Assembly: GCA_965221795.1 (NCBI GenBank)
Contig: OZ244914.1
Coordinates: forward strand, 1,426,001 to 1,490,000
DNA: 64,000 nt
Direction of reading: 5' to 3'
Source: VYFG01 sp965221795
GTDB lineage: Bacteria; Pseudomonadota; Gammaproteobacteria; Arenicellales; Poriferihabitantaceae
The notes beneath the pieces are model-generated. The model made no database searches. It was not told the DNA's origin and worked only from the letters and a program-made list of their open reading frames with translations. This document shows positions 27,527 through 35,142 of the stretch, in pieces. The translations under genes were made by a program, and so were the position numbers. Position 1 is the first letter of the stretch. The number at the start of each line of letters is the position of its first letter.

Positions 27527-28085
27527 GCTACGTAGTACATCAATGATCAGCGCGAAGACAACGAATCCAAAGAACAGGATGTTCCAATTTGCCAAAGCGC
27601 GAGAAGACCCTGCGGAAGCCTTTGAGCAGCCGGTACAGCCACTCGACCTCATTGCGCCGCCGGTACAGTTTCCGCTCATATTCCCAGGGAGTACTGCGGT
27701 TGTTTTGGGAGGTGCCACGGGCTGGAAGCTGAGATGGGCCAACCGTCTGCGGGTCTCCTGGTCTTCGTAGGCGCGGCCCATGAGCAAGGCGGGACGATTC
27801 GATGGCATTGCCATCTGCGCCAGGAGTTTCCGCCCCTTTGGGACGTCGTGCGCGTGGCCATGAGAGAGCCGGGAGGCGACGGCGGTGTCGACATCCGCGG
27901 CAACCAGAGGAAATTTGATGTTCCATCTGCCCCGGGATCAGCCACGTAGGAAATGGCGTTGAGCACTGGAGGATTCTACAGACGAATATGGCCCTACGGC
28001 TTCGGCAGCAACGACGCAATGCGCTCGTACTGTACGGGGGTGAGTTCCATGGGTTGTTCCTCCGCGCGGTCTGTGCTGGAAATGA
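27527..28085 (-). pseudogene. IS5-family (IS427-like) transposase remnant, copy 2
   Basis: The ATG at 28050 starts MELTPVQYERIASLLPKP, the true IS5 N-terminus, but TAG codons follow within 30 codons. The middle (NAISYVA) is joined by a deletion to AHDVPKGRKLL, NRPALLMGRAYEDQETRR, YRRRNEVEWLYRLLKGFRRV and FGFVVFALIIDVLR in shifting frames. Upstream of the ATG the IS promoter (TATACT) and an end containing TTGTTAACATAAATTG remain. Inactive. Confidence 0.75.
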
Positions 28086-28780
28086 TGAAATCCGAGTATA
28101 CCATATCTCGATCAATTTATGTTAACAAGAACCAGGCTTCAACTGACAGTCGTCACATCAAACCGGTACCGGTCAAATGAAAAGCCGACTTCTACAAAGA
28201 GAGTTAGCTTTCAACCTTGGACGACAGCCAGCGCAGGTCAACCAGATGGTTGGCGATGGTGTAGTGGGCATGGATTTCTCTGGCACCGAAGTGGCGGAGA
28301 TATTTCCGATTTGGGAGAGCCAGCACACTTCTTTTATAAAGCCCTTTCCTTTTTCAACAGCTCAGTTCGATTCGGTATTGCCCTCGCGGGTCGGATTACT
28401 CAACACGCCGTCAGGTCTGGGGGCTCAAGGATGCCAATTGCCCCCGGTTTCCAGAGGGATTGCTTTCAAACCGGTGAAAGACATGGTGACTAAGCGGCGC
28501 AAACGCTTCGCTGTGTGCCCCTGTGCGTTTTGGTGTGGCATTGGCGCAGTTCGGTGCGGGGAAGGCCATGAAGAACTTCCTTGCGTCAGCAGGCGGGTTG
28601 ATCGTGGCCGTCTTGGGGGCGGACATCCCGATTCTCAGCTTTATCCTGACCCAGGCTCGCGGATCCCTCCCGAAGCCAACCCTCAGACCGGCACTTGTTT
28701 CCGCTTCGTCCCACGTTGGATCCGGTTCGTTTTCTGGAGATCCCCCGGGACAAACCGGGGCGATCTGCTATACTATCGAG
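28086..28780. other. degenerate region upstream of the coiled-coil gene array
   Basis: No intact gene. On the plus strand, bases 28620-28665 (PILSFILTQA in translation) repeat a degraded version of the 3' end of the coiled-coil/TM genes, and 28740-28780 repeat their promoter. On the minus strand about 45 codons (28200-28350; RKYLRHFGAREIHAHYTIAN) look like the C-terminus of a lost protein. This is probably the decayed first unit of the array. Confidence 0.4.
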
Positions 28781-29056
28781 ATGGCTGAACCCACCAATCA
28801 CGAACTGTCAGAACGGATTGCCGTGCTGGAGGAGAAGATGAATACATCGTATGAACGCATGAATGCCGCCTTTGAACGGCTGAGAACCGACATGGCCGAC
28901 TGGAAGACTGACATGGCCAACTGGAAGACTGACATGGCCGACTGGAAGACTGACATGGCCAAACGGGATAATCGTCTGATCATTTCGGTCCTGGGCATTA
29001 TGGTCGCGGGCATCACGATTCTCGGCTTTATCCTGACCTCGACCCCGACGCCCTGA
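28781..29056 (+). CDS. coiled-coil/transmembrane small protein, array copy 1
   Basis: A 91-residue protein: MAEPTNHELSERIAVLEEKM and ERMNAAFERLRTDM form a coiled coil. It is followed by three heptads of the type ADWKTDM/ANWKTDM, then AKRDNR and one membrane helix (LIISVLGIMVAGITILGFIL) with a short STPTP tail outside. The promoter TATACT ends 6 bp before the ATG, which would give a leaderless mRNA. Copies 2 and 3 are otherwise nearly identical but have one and zero heptads. A small membrane-anchored, probably oligomeric protein of unknown role. Confidence 0.65.
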   Translation: MAEPTNHELSERIAVLEEKMNTSYERMNAAFERLRTDMADWKTDMANWKTDMADWKTDMAKRDNRLIISVLGIMVAGITILGFILTSTPTP

Positions 29057-29346
29057 TTCCAGAGCATCCCAGGCACGACTCCCGCCGCGAAGCGGGCGGC
29101 GGGACCGTTTGGTCGTGGCATTATGGTTGCGGGCATCACGATTCTCGGCCTTCGGGTTCCCCGGGAATCGGACCTTCTGGATTCGCGACCCCGCTCCAGC
29201 GAGCGCCCGTTGGCGATTTCCCAGAGCTTCTTGATCTGCAGTTGGCCCATGCCTCTGACCTCGCCGTTCCGGTAGCACCGGACCGTCCGATCATGGACAC
29301 CGAGAAGATCGGCCGTTTCCGCGATTCCCAGCCCGGCATAAGTCAT
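28798..29346 (-). CDS. helix-turn-helix ORF facing the coiled-coil gene, copy 1
   Basis: The first 55 residues look like a small HTH regulator: GLGIAETADLLGVHDRTVRC then YRNGEVRGMGQLQIKKLWEI. The start at 29346 is 37 bp from the divergent coiled-coil copy 2, and a palindrome lies between them. Beyond about residue 70 the frame is antisense to the hairpin and to coiled-coil copy 1 and is probably not meaningful; the real product may be shorter or the gene may be a remnant. Regulation of the divergent gene is inferred from position only. Confidence 0.35.
   Translation of the reverse strand: MTYAGLGIAETADLLGVHDRTVRCYRNGEVRGMGQLQIKKLWEIANGRSLERGRESRRSDSRGTRRPRIVMPATIMPRPNGPAARFAAGVVPGMLWNQGVGVEVRIKPRIVMPATIMPRTEMIRRLSRLAMSVFQSAMSVFQLAMSVFQSAMSVLSRSKAAFMRSYDVFIFSSSTAIRSDSS
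29081..29103 (+). terminator. GC hairpin after coiled-coil gene copy 1
   Basis: Arms CCCGCCGC (29081-29088) and GCGGCGGG (29096-29103), 25 bp after the stop. The same hairpin follows copy 2 at 29642-29664, and only its left arm survives after copy 3. Comparable palindromes follow the related genes at 19.3 and 35.1 kb. Confidence 0.5.
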
Positions 29347-29354
29347 CTCGGGAA

Positions 29355-29377
29355 AGACCGGGGCGGTCTGCTATACT
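29355..29377 (+). promoter_or_regulatory. operator-like palindrome and -10 box between divergent genes
   Basis: AGACC and GGTCT (29355-29369) form a palindrome around GGGGC, followed at once by TATACT (29372-29377), 6 bp before the ATG of coiled-coil copy 2. The same sequence precedes copy 3 (29916-29938); copy 1 has a mutated palindrome. The position fits a repressor site for the facing HTH ORF; this is inference. Confidence 0.45.
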
Positions 29378-29383
29378 ATCGAG

Positions 29384-29617
29384 ATGGCTGAACCCACCAA
29401 TCACGAACTGTCAGAACGGATTGCCGTGCTGGAGGAGAAGATGAATACATCGTATGAACGCATGAATGCCGCCTTTGAACGGCTGAGAACTGACATGGCC
29501 GACTGGAAAACCGACATGGCCAAACGGGATAATCGTCTGATCATTTCGGTCCTGGGCATTATGGTCGCGGGCATCACGATTCTCGGCTTTATCCTGACCT
29601 CGACCCCGACGCCCTGA
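29384..29617 (+). CDS. coiled-coil/transmembrane small protein, array copy 2
   Basis: A 77-residue copy of the 28781 gene with one ADWKTDM heptad instead of three; the rest is the same, including the membrane helix GIMVAGITILGFIL. It shares the leaderless-type promoter and follows the facing HTH ORF by 37 bp. The loss of exactly two heptads keeps the coiled-coil register. Confidence 0.65.
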   Translation: MAEPTNHELSERIAVLEEKMNTSYERMNAAFERLRTDMADWKTDMAKRDNRLIISVLGIMVAGITILGFILTSTPTP

Positions 29618-29907
29618 TTCCAGAGCATCCCAGGCACGACTCCCGCCGCGAAGCGGGCGGCGGGACCGTTTGGTCGTGGCATTATGGTTGCGGGCATCAC
29701 GATTCTCGGCCTTCGGGTTCCCCGGGAATCGGACCTTCTGGATTCGCGACCCCGCTCCAGCGAGCGCCCGTTGGCGATTTCCCAGAGCTTCTTGATCTGC
29801 AGTTGGCCCATGCCTCTGACCTCGCCGTTCCGGTAGCACCGGACCGTCCGATCATGGACACCGAGAAGATCGGCCGTTTCCGCGATTCCCAGCCCGGCAT
29901 AAGTCAT
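29401..29907 (-). CDS. helix-turn-helix ORF facing the coiled-coil gene, copy 2
   Basis: A second copy of the HTH ORF (start 29907), with the same first 110 residues as the copy at 29346. It faces coiled-coil copy 3 across 37 bp and runs antisense through copy 2. Same doubts about its 3' part apply. Confidence 0.35.
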   Translation of the reverse strand: MTYAGLGIAETADLLGVHDRTVRCYRNGEVRGMGQLQIKKLWEIANGRSLERGRESRRSDSRGTRRPRIVMPATIMPRPNGPAARFAAGVVPGMLWNQGVGVEVRIKPRIVMPATIMPRTEMIRRLSRLAMSVFQSAMSVLSRSKAAFMRSYDVFIFSSSTAIRSDSS

Positions 29908-29944
29908 CTCGGGAAAGACCGGGGCGGTCTGCTATACTATCGAG

Positions 29945-30157
29945 ATGGCTGAACCCACCAATCACGAACTGTCAGAACGGATTGCCGTGCTGGAGGAGAA
30001 GATGAATACATCGTATGAACGCATGAATGCCGCCTTTGAACGGCTGAGAACCGACATGGTCAAACGGGATAATCGTCTGATCATTTCGGTCCTGGGCATT
30101 ATGGTCGCGGGCATCACGATTCTCGGCTTTATCCTGACCTCGACCCCGACGCCCTGA
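29945..30157 (+). CDS. coiled-coil/transmembrane small protein, array copy 3
   Basis: A 70-residue copy with no heptad insert: RTDMVKRDNR joins the coiled coil directly to the membrane helix. The unit ends soon after the stop; the downstream hairpin is truncated (CCCGCCGCGAAACC), marking the right end of the array. Confidence 0.65.
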   Translation: MAEPTNHELSERIAVLEEKMNTSYERMNAAFERLRTDMVKRDNRLIISVLGIMVAGITILGFILTSTPTP

Positions 30158-30201
30158 TTCCAGAGCATCCCAGACACGACTCCCGCCGCGAAACCGAACG
30201 A

Positions 30202-30234
30202 ACGTCTGTCCCCGCCAGTGCCGGGGACAGACGT
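30202..30234. repeat. 13-bp inverted repeat, strong hairpin
   Basis: ACGTCTGTCCCCG (30202-30214) and its exact complement (30222-30234) around a 7-base loop. It lies between the end of the coiled-coil array and the integrase remnant. It may be a REP-like element or a bidirectional terminator; no copy was seen elsewhere in the window. Confidence 0.55.
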
Positions 30235-30329
30235 CGTCCCTGAAAAGGCCGGATGGCCCGAATGGAGAAAGCCCCGACGTCCGCGCCCGCATTCCGGGAA
30301 CCCGGTGAGGTCCGGCGGAGGGGCCCCCC

Positions 30330-30686
30330 TCGAAGATCCAGAGGGCGGTCATGCATGGTACCACAGCATCGCCCGTTCAGGCCCGGGGACCGATGTGGGT
30401 GGCGGTAATGTCGTGGCGGCCTTCGTCGTGGCCGAGTTCGCGATTGACGGCGGCGACATGGGGAGCCGGCTATACTGGCAAAGCGTTCCTGCGCCCACTG
30501 ATAACGCAGACCATGGCCGGGAATCTCGGCCGCATGGCGGATCTCGTTGTAGTCTCGGTAGTAGGCGCGAAAGGTGCAGTCGTGAGGAATCATGGAGCGA
30601 TTTTCGAACTGTGCTGCGCTGTAACCCTCAGCCTGCATTCGACATTTCGAAATACTTGCCTTGTCTGGAGACAATGGGATCGGCAC
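30330..30686 (-). pseudogene. tyrosine-recombinase (Integrase_1-like) C-terminal remnant
   Basis: Minus-strand frames spell the end of a phage-type integrase: ENRSMIPHDCTFRAYYRDYN, then GHGLRYQWAQERFASIAG (box II HxxR), and, after a frameshift, VNRELGHDEGRHDITATHIG (LGH motif). The catalytic Tyr position reads His (HIG instead of YIG). The catalytic N-terminal part is missing. Together with the surrounding repeats this suggests a former integrative element at this place. Confidence 0.45.
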
Positions 30687-30693
30687 AATATAG

Positions 30694-31353
30694 TCAAACT
30701 CCAGCAGGTCTCGTCAGCGCAGTTGCTCGGACATCGACAGGGCAAAACGGATATGCATAGGTCATTTCTCCCATTTTGAATGCAGTCAATCTCTTTGTCA
30801 GATCATGTATTGCTAGCTTGATATGGGGTTCGAAACAGCGGCTTGGAATGAACCAATGCCCCGATACGATGCTTTCAAATCTGGGCCAACGCAAACGACC
30901 GGGAACTTTTAACTCACCGGTTCCAATCAACGGTAAGGCTGCCCATGTGTCGCAGTCTCCACATTGCCGACTATTACACGCCTCAAGGTCACAATGCGTC
31001 GGCACTGTCCAATCATCGGGCCACATGAATACCTGTCGGCCTCGTATCGAGACTGCGTCTGCTATCTTGGCAGAAATGTTCCTGGAAGTTATCGGGACAT
31101 CAATATTGTGCTCACGTATGCGAAGACTCACCTCCCCCTTACCCAAGTCTATGCCATCCACAATTCCCTTTGCGTAAACCCCGTTTTCAAACTTGTGCGG
31201 ACCATGAAAGTAGACCCAGCACTCCCAACCCTTCTCCACGACATCAATGTAGTGCCGCCATCCTAGTCGCAATCGGCCATCACAAATCCGATCTGGTAGT
31301 ACCGAAGGTCTGAATCCATCATAGGCACTGTAAATCTTGTAGAGGAACTTCAT
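30694..31353 (-). CDS. Cys-rich protein of unknown function, last gene of the DprA operon
   Basis: A 219-residue protein from the ATG at 31353 (MKFLYKIYSAYDGF). A Cys cluster (CDLEACNSRQCGDCDTW, near 130) could bind zinc; the rest is rich in aromatic residues (GWECWVYFHGPHKFENG). No family recognised. It begins 28 bp after the HAD gene, so it belongs to the same transcript and may be the effector or sensor of the putative system. The last 20 residues are unlike the rest, and the true C-terminus may have been altered by the adjoining remnant. Confidence 0.55.
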   Translation of the reverse strand: MKFLYKIYSAYDGFRPSVLPDRICDGRLRLGWRHYIDVVEKGWECWVYFHGPHKFENGVYAKGIVDGIDLGKGEVSLRIREHNIDVPITSRNISAKIADAVSIRGRQVFMWPDDWTVPTHCDLEACNSRQCGDCDTWAALPLIGTGELKVPGRLRWPRFESIVSGHWFIPSRCFEPHIKLAIHDLTKRLTAFKMGEMTYAYPFCPVDVRATALTRPAGV

Positions 31354-31381
31354 AGCCGAAGTATGTCTTCGAATTTTTCCA

Positions 31382-31945
31382 CTATTTCGGACGTGCCGGT
31401 GGCGGGCCTGATTCATACCCATATGATGCCCAAGCAAATCTTATCCCTGCTGCTTCAGCCGCTTGAGCATCTACCGTTCCATCTCCCACAAACCATGTAT
31501 CCGCATTGACCCCTCGGCCTATTTCCTCTAGTGCGCTGAATATTCCATGCGGTCTTGGTTTTGCTTGTATTCCCCAGCGGGGCGTTATGGTGACGAAAAG
31601 TACTCTTTTAAATCCTTGGACTCCAGCAAAGGCCTGACAAGCCACCCTGGCAGGTTCGTTACAACACCAATCGGAGTTCCGCGGCCCCGGAGAACCTTCA
31701 GGGTCTGTTTTACCCGCTTGTACAGTAAGTACCAACGATTCGGCGTTTTCTGTCGCAGACTTAACCAGATTTGACTTGCTAACACAGTGCTCCCTTGCCA
31801 GTTGCACGATGGGCTTACCGGAGAGTAGCTTACGCTCAACCTCATCACAGGATACACCTGACAGACATGCGATCGTCTCCGCATACCACGGACGGCTGTT
31901 CCAAACCGTTCCGTCTAGATCAAGGAGGATAGTTTCTGCAGCCAC
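31382..31945 (-). CDS. HAD-superfamily phosphatase in the DprA operon
   Basis: A 187-residue haloacid-dehalogenase hydrolase. Motif I is LLDLDGTVWNS. A helical cap region (SCDEVERKLLSGKPIVQLA) follows, motif III Lys is in QAKPRP and motif IV is FVGDGTVDAQAA. It is expected to dephosphorylate a small phosphorylated metabolite, perhaps a nucleotide made by the neighbouring phosphoribosyltransferase. The ATG at 31945 overlaps the dprA-like 3' end by 31 bp, indicating translational coupling. Confidence 0.8.
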   Translation of the reverse strand: MAAETILLDLDGTVWNSRPWYAETIACLSGVSCDEVERKLLSGKPIVQLAREHCVSKSNLVKSATENAESLVLTVQAGKTDPEGSPGPRNSDWCCNEPARVACQAFAGVQGFKRVLFVTITPRWGIQAKPRPHGIFSALEEIGRGVNADTWFVGDGTVDAQAAEAAGIRFAWASYGYESGPPPARPK

Positions 31946-33027
31946 TCTTCGGATATAGACGGATTTGTTGCCATCTCGAAAGCCAAACCACCTGTACGGT
32001 CATCCTTCTCGATGACCGCATTGCCTGATGTTTCCTCAGAGCCGTCAGGCCTGAATGTGGCAACGGGCTTTCTTTGTTCCCTCCCGAAGCGATAGGCGTT
32101 CATCGCCCCTCCGTCCACTGCCGACCGTGCTACCAGCACACCTTGTGCAAAAGCCACAATCAATTTGTTCCGTTTGCGCAGCAGCAGGGATGACGCCCGC
32201 TGTCCAAAGCCGAACTCACTGACAAATACCGCATCAGGGTGTGAAAGTAACTTTTCCCATAGAGCGCGATTCTCCGGCGGAAACACATTGTCCAATCCGC
32301 AGGGCATGACACACACGGTGGAACCACCAAATTCCAGGGCTGCCACGTGACCGGTTGCGTCAGCCCCAATGGCGAAACCTGAAATTACAATCTTTCTCTT
32401 CGCTACCGCAAGCCTGACGAAATGTCTGGCATCACCGGTATAGGGGTCGCGCGTATTCCGGGATCCAACAACGGCAACAGAGCCGGTATCTTTCCAGATT
32501 TCTGGATCACCGCGGACATAGAGAACCGGTACCGGATTATTGCTGGTATAGACTCGTTCGGGATAGTCCGGGTCGCCATGGGTGAGGATGGATGCAGCGA
32601 ATTTTTTCGCACGTTCAATTTGATCTGCAGCACGATTTCGCCCGGCAGTCACATCTTCCAGTGAAAGAGATGTCATGTCACGTCGGAGCTTTTCCCCGGT
32701 ACGGCCCGTAAATGGCAAGAGATCTGGATTCTCAATGACTGCTTGAGGGTCGACCCCAGCATCATGTATGGCACGGAATTTCACCGGACCAAACCCGTTG
32801 ATTCGCTCTAGGGTATATATTGCCCCCAAGCGATTTGCGTCCGGGAAATTTTCCTGCTTGCGATTGGCATGATCAATTTCGATATGCTGCCCACTAGACA
32901 GTCTTTCTTCCAACAGAATCCGCACCGCTTCTGATCTTGAAAGTTGTGGTTTAACCAACATGCGCCAATCGTCCAATTGCTTGACGGTCGTCTCATCCAG
33001 CCTGGTTTCGATTCGTTCTGTAGTCAT
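31915..33027 (-). CDS. DprA/SMF Rossmann protein with N-terminal ribbon-helix-helix domain
   Basis: A 370-residue protein. Residues 1-45 (ETRLDETTVKQLDDWRM, LSRSEAVRILLEE) are a ribbon-helix-helix DNA-binding domain; then comes a helical linker with a helix-hairpin-helix-like LERINGFGPVKFRAI. A DprA Rossmann domain follows with VAVVGSRNTRDPY, VISGFAIGADATGHVAAL, VMPCGLDNVFPPENR and VSEFGFG. Classical DprA loads RecA on transforming DNA and has no RHH domain. Its place between a phosphoribosyltransferase and a HAD phosphatase marks the specialised group predicted to work in nucleotide-dependent immunity. An RHH-DprA fusion could also repress the operon. It starts 111 bp after the PRTase stop. 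Confidence 0.85.
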   Translation of the reverse strand: MTTERIETRLDETTVKQLDDWRMLVKPQLSRSEAVRILLEERLSSGQHIEIDHANRKQENFPDANRLGAIYTLERINGFGPVKFRAIHDAGVDPQAVIENPDLLPFTGRTGEKLRRDMTSLSLEDVTAGRNRAADQIERAKKFAASILTHGDPDYPERVYTSNNPVPVLYVRGDPEIWKDTGSVAVVGSRNTRDPYTGDARHFVRLAVAKRKIVISGFAIGADATGHVAALEFGGSTVCVMPCGLDNVFPPENRALWEKLLSHPDAVFVSEFGFGQRASSLLLRKRNKLIVAFAQGVLVARSAVDGGAMNAYRFGREQRKPVATFRPDGSEETSGNAVIEKDDRTGGLAFEMATNPSISEEWLQKLSSLI

Positions 33028-33138
33028 TCGTTTCTCACAGCCGGATGAATTTCCATGGAATCAATCGAATTGTTTCCGGTGATTTTCCCAATCATAGAGA
33101 GAACGCGTATCGAATTGGCACATATTTTCCCATTTGCA

Positions 33139-33741
33139 CTAATGCAAGTGACGACTGGATTGGAGAGAACTCTGCGAAAGAGCAAGCACCAGTAAAACGA
33201 TTTTTCTACAACCGTATTCTCTGAGTAATTCAGCACAAACGCCCACCGTGTATCCCCGGTTCATTACATCATCTAACAATAGTACTGTCCTCCCACGATT
33301 TTCCGAAGATTTTTTTCGGCGAAAGGAATACTGTGATTTGAGTATAGACTTTTTCAAAAATCTTGAATGTTCGGGGTTATCGTGACGTTTGAGAAAGTCT
33401 GTTCGTATTGGAATTTTTAATCTTGAGCTCAGGTGGATTCCAATTTTACCTACAATATCAATGCCCCTTTCAGCCTTTCGATTCGCCGCTGCCGGAACTG
33501 GCACAATATAATCAACCTCTTCGATCCATGTCCGACACTTTGGAGCAGCCCATACATGCTCCGCAAGGATGCGGCCAAAGAATGCTGGCAGGTCAGGAGC
33601 CCCTGCCTTGAACTGTCGTATGAGCTTCGACCATTGCTCATTACGATTTTCATCTCCAGCCCAACGATATACTCCTACAGTGGAAATCTCGTCTATTTCC
33701 TCGACATTTCGTATCTGCTTGCTGGACTTAGCCCATATCGA
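33139..33741 (-). CDS. ComF-like phosphoribosyltransferase, expressed by frameshift from the upstream gene or frameshifted
   Basis: A type I PRTase of about 190 residues. N-terminal VYRWAGDENRNEQWSKLIRQ and FKAG, then VDYIVPVPAAANRKAERGID, and the PRPP loop VLLLDDVMNRGYTVGVCAEL. The frame is open from 33741 but has no ATG, GTG or TTG before the conserved region; the first GTG is inside IVPVP. It overlaps the end of the TPR-like gene (33693-34193) in the -1 frame over 49 bp. So either a -1 frameshift produces one fused protein, or an indel has broken a fusion gene. A PRPP-dependent transfer to a base or nucleotide is expected. Confidence 0.75.
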   Translation of the reverse strand, partial: SIWAKSSKQIRNVEEIDEISTVGVYRWAGDENRNEQWSKLIRQFKAGAPDLPAFFGRILAEHVWAAPKCRTWIEEVDYIVPVPAAANRKAERGIDIVGKIGIHLSSRLKIPIRTDFLKRHDNPEHSRFLKKSILKSQYSFRRKKSSENRGRTVLLLDDVMNRGYTVGVCAELLREYGCRKIVLLVLALSQSSLQSSRHLH

Positions 33742-34193
33742 TCAAAGAACTCCTTGATCAAATCGACTTCCGATGAGCATCTTTCGAATTGCGATTCAAT
33801 TGCTTCGTCGAACTTCCTGACTTCAGAAATAGGTTCATTTCGGATGACAGTAAGTCTTTGCTGAATTAGTGACCTGAGCAATTGGGGAATTTTGGGAAAT
33901 TTGAGGGCGGTTTCAAGATCAACTATGGCGCGAGGCTCGTCTTGATTATTTTGATGCCACAATGCGCGTCGGTAGAATCCATAAGCCAATTTTTCTGTGT
34001 GTGTCGTCTGGGTCCCAGGCAACGTTCCTGATTGTTCAAACATTTTGGTGGCTTCGAGAAACCGTTCTTTTTTCGCCATTTGGACGGCCTCATCCCAAAA
34101 GCTGGCTTGCAACTGTGCCTTCATGCTCATTCGCTCATTGGACATCTCGAACTGATCTTCAGGTAAAATTATTTTCATGCCAAATTTTACCAT
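33693..34193 (-). CDS. TPR-like helical protein, first gene of the DprA operon
   Basis: A 166-residue, almost wholly helical protein. ERFLEATKMFEQSG, AYGFYRRALWHQNNQDEPRA and IVDLETALKFP fit tetratricopeptide-type repeats. Its end (DRYGLSPASRYEMSRK) overlaps the PRTase frame; the stop TAG sits in AGGAAATAG, where a -1 slip would lead into the PRTase. It is probably the N-terminal half of a TPR-PRTase protein and may serve as a protein-binding or sensing domain. The start at 34193 (MVKFGMKI) could also be 34178. Confidence 0.65.
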   Translation of the reverse strand: MVKFGMKIILPEDQFEMSNERMSMKAQLQASFWDEAVQMAKKERFLEATKMFEQSGTLPGTQTTHTEKLAYGFYRRALWHQNNQDEPRAIVDLETALKFPKIPQLLRSLIQQRLTVIRNEPISEVRKFDEAIESQFERCSSEVDLIKEFFDRYGLSPASRYEMSRK

Positions 34194-34369
34194 GACATCA
34201 ACGAATTATCTAAGTAGACAAAACCATAACTCCCATGTTGGATAGAGTGTGGATGAGTGCAGAACCCTACACTAAGGGGCTCGCCTTCGCAGAAAAATAC
34301 ACACCTAACCATGACGTTACGGTCTTCCATGTATCGTGCTTTCCTCGAGTCAACGCCCCGGTCCTTCTG

Positions 34370-34662
34370 CAAATCGGACACGCTAGGGCATCCATGATCA
34401 ATGTAAAGACCACGAATCCGAGGAAGATGATATCGAGTTTGTCGAAGCGCGAGAACACCCGAAGGGATCCCTTGAGTCACCGAAACAGCCGCTCGACCTC
34501 GTTGCGCCACCGGTACCGTGTCCGGCCCTATTCCCAAGGAGCGATGCGGTGGTGCTTGGGCGGTACGAATGTGAGTTCCATAGGTCGGTTTCTCCGCGCG
34601 GTTTCCGCTGAACATTACCGGCATTGAATGTACCCTGTTGAAGGCAAATTGCGTTAACCGCC
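34370..34662 (-). pseudogene. IS5-family (IS427-like) deletion derivative, copy 3
   Basis: The IS5 end and start region (ATG at 34583, MELTF) are joined directly to the C-terminal codons: PPKHHRIAPWE, RTRYRWRNEVERLFR, LKGSLRVFSRFDKLDIIFLG and FVVFTLIMDAL. About two thirds of the transposase is deleted and several stops are present. The outer end (34636-34657, containing AAGGCAAATTGCGTTAAC) matches the end motif at 45.9 kb. Confidence 0.7.
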
Positions 34663-34815
34663 GAGACAGAAACCACACTCAAGGCAGATCACCTGCAATA
34701 ACGAAACCCGGTAAAGGATTCCGTGTCAGGATACTGACCAGTGCGGATGGGGTTCCTTACTGAGCACTGGACTTGAAAAATCCGGCCACGGTCGGATAGG
34801 ATACGGGCAATTACC

Positions 34816-35117
34816 GAACCTGCAAATCACGAACTGGCGGCGGAGACCGCCGAGTTGTAAGAGCAGCACGCCATGCTGGAGAAGAAGATGAACACAAAAC
34901 AGTCTGAAGCGGAAACCGCATCGAACGCATGAATGCGTCTTTCGAGCGGCTGAGAACCGACATGGCCAGGCGGGATACTGATATGGCCGACTGGAAAACC
35001 GACATGAGCAGGCGTGATAAGGACAATCTGCGCTGGAAAATCGGACTGTGGGTTGCGGCGGTTGCCATTCTCGGCTTCATCATCCGGTGGCCGAGCGTCC
35101 CTGTGGTCACGAACTAG
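34816..35117 (+). pseudogene. coiled-coil/transmembrane gene, decayed copy
   Basis: A further member of the family. The start codon is mutated (ATT in place of ATG before TEPANHEL), a stop follows AETAEL, and the frame shifts before 34929. From there MNASFERLRTDM, ARRDTDMADWKTDM, SRRDKDNLRW and the membrane helix GLWVAAVAILGFII are intact to the stop at 35117. Even the former promoter position is recognisable. Probably not expressed. Confidence 0.6.
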
Positions 35118-35142
35118 GGACTAATGATCCCATTACTCCCGC

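Larger units (their letters stand above)
28781..30180 (+). repeat. tandem triplication of coiled-coil/TM gene unit
   Basis: Starts at 28781, 29384 and 29945 are 603 and 561 bp apart; the 42-bp difference is two 21-bp heptad codon blocks. Each full unit holds a coiled-coil/TM gene, a GC hairpin, a duplicated fragment of the membrane-helix codons (29113-29147), a facing helix-turn-helix ORF and the shared promoter. The units are nearly identical, so the duplication is recent. Confidence 0.85.

Noticed and set aside
28200..28350. Minus-strand stretch of about 45 protein-like codons (LRHFGAREIHAHYTIANHLV)
   Set aside because: No start codon, closed by stops on both sides and no family recognised; noted only as a possible remnant.
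28920..28965. CRISPR-like short tandem repeats
   Set aside because: They are 21-bp heptad codon repeats inside a coiled-coil gene, contiguous and without spacers; no CRISPR array is present in the window.
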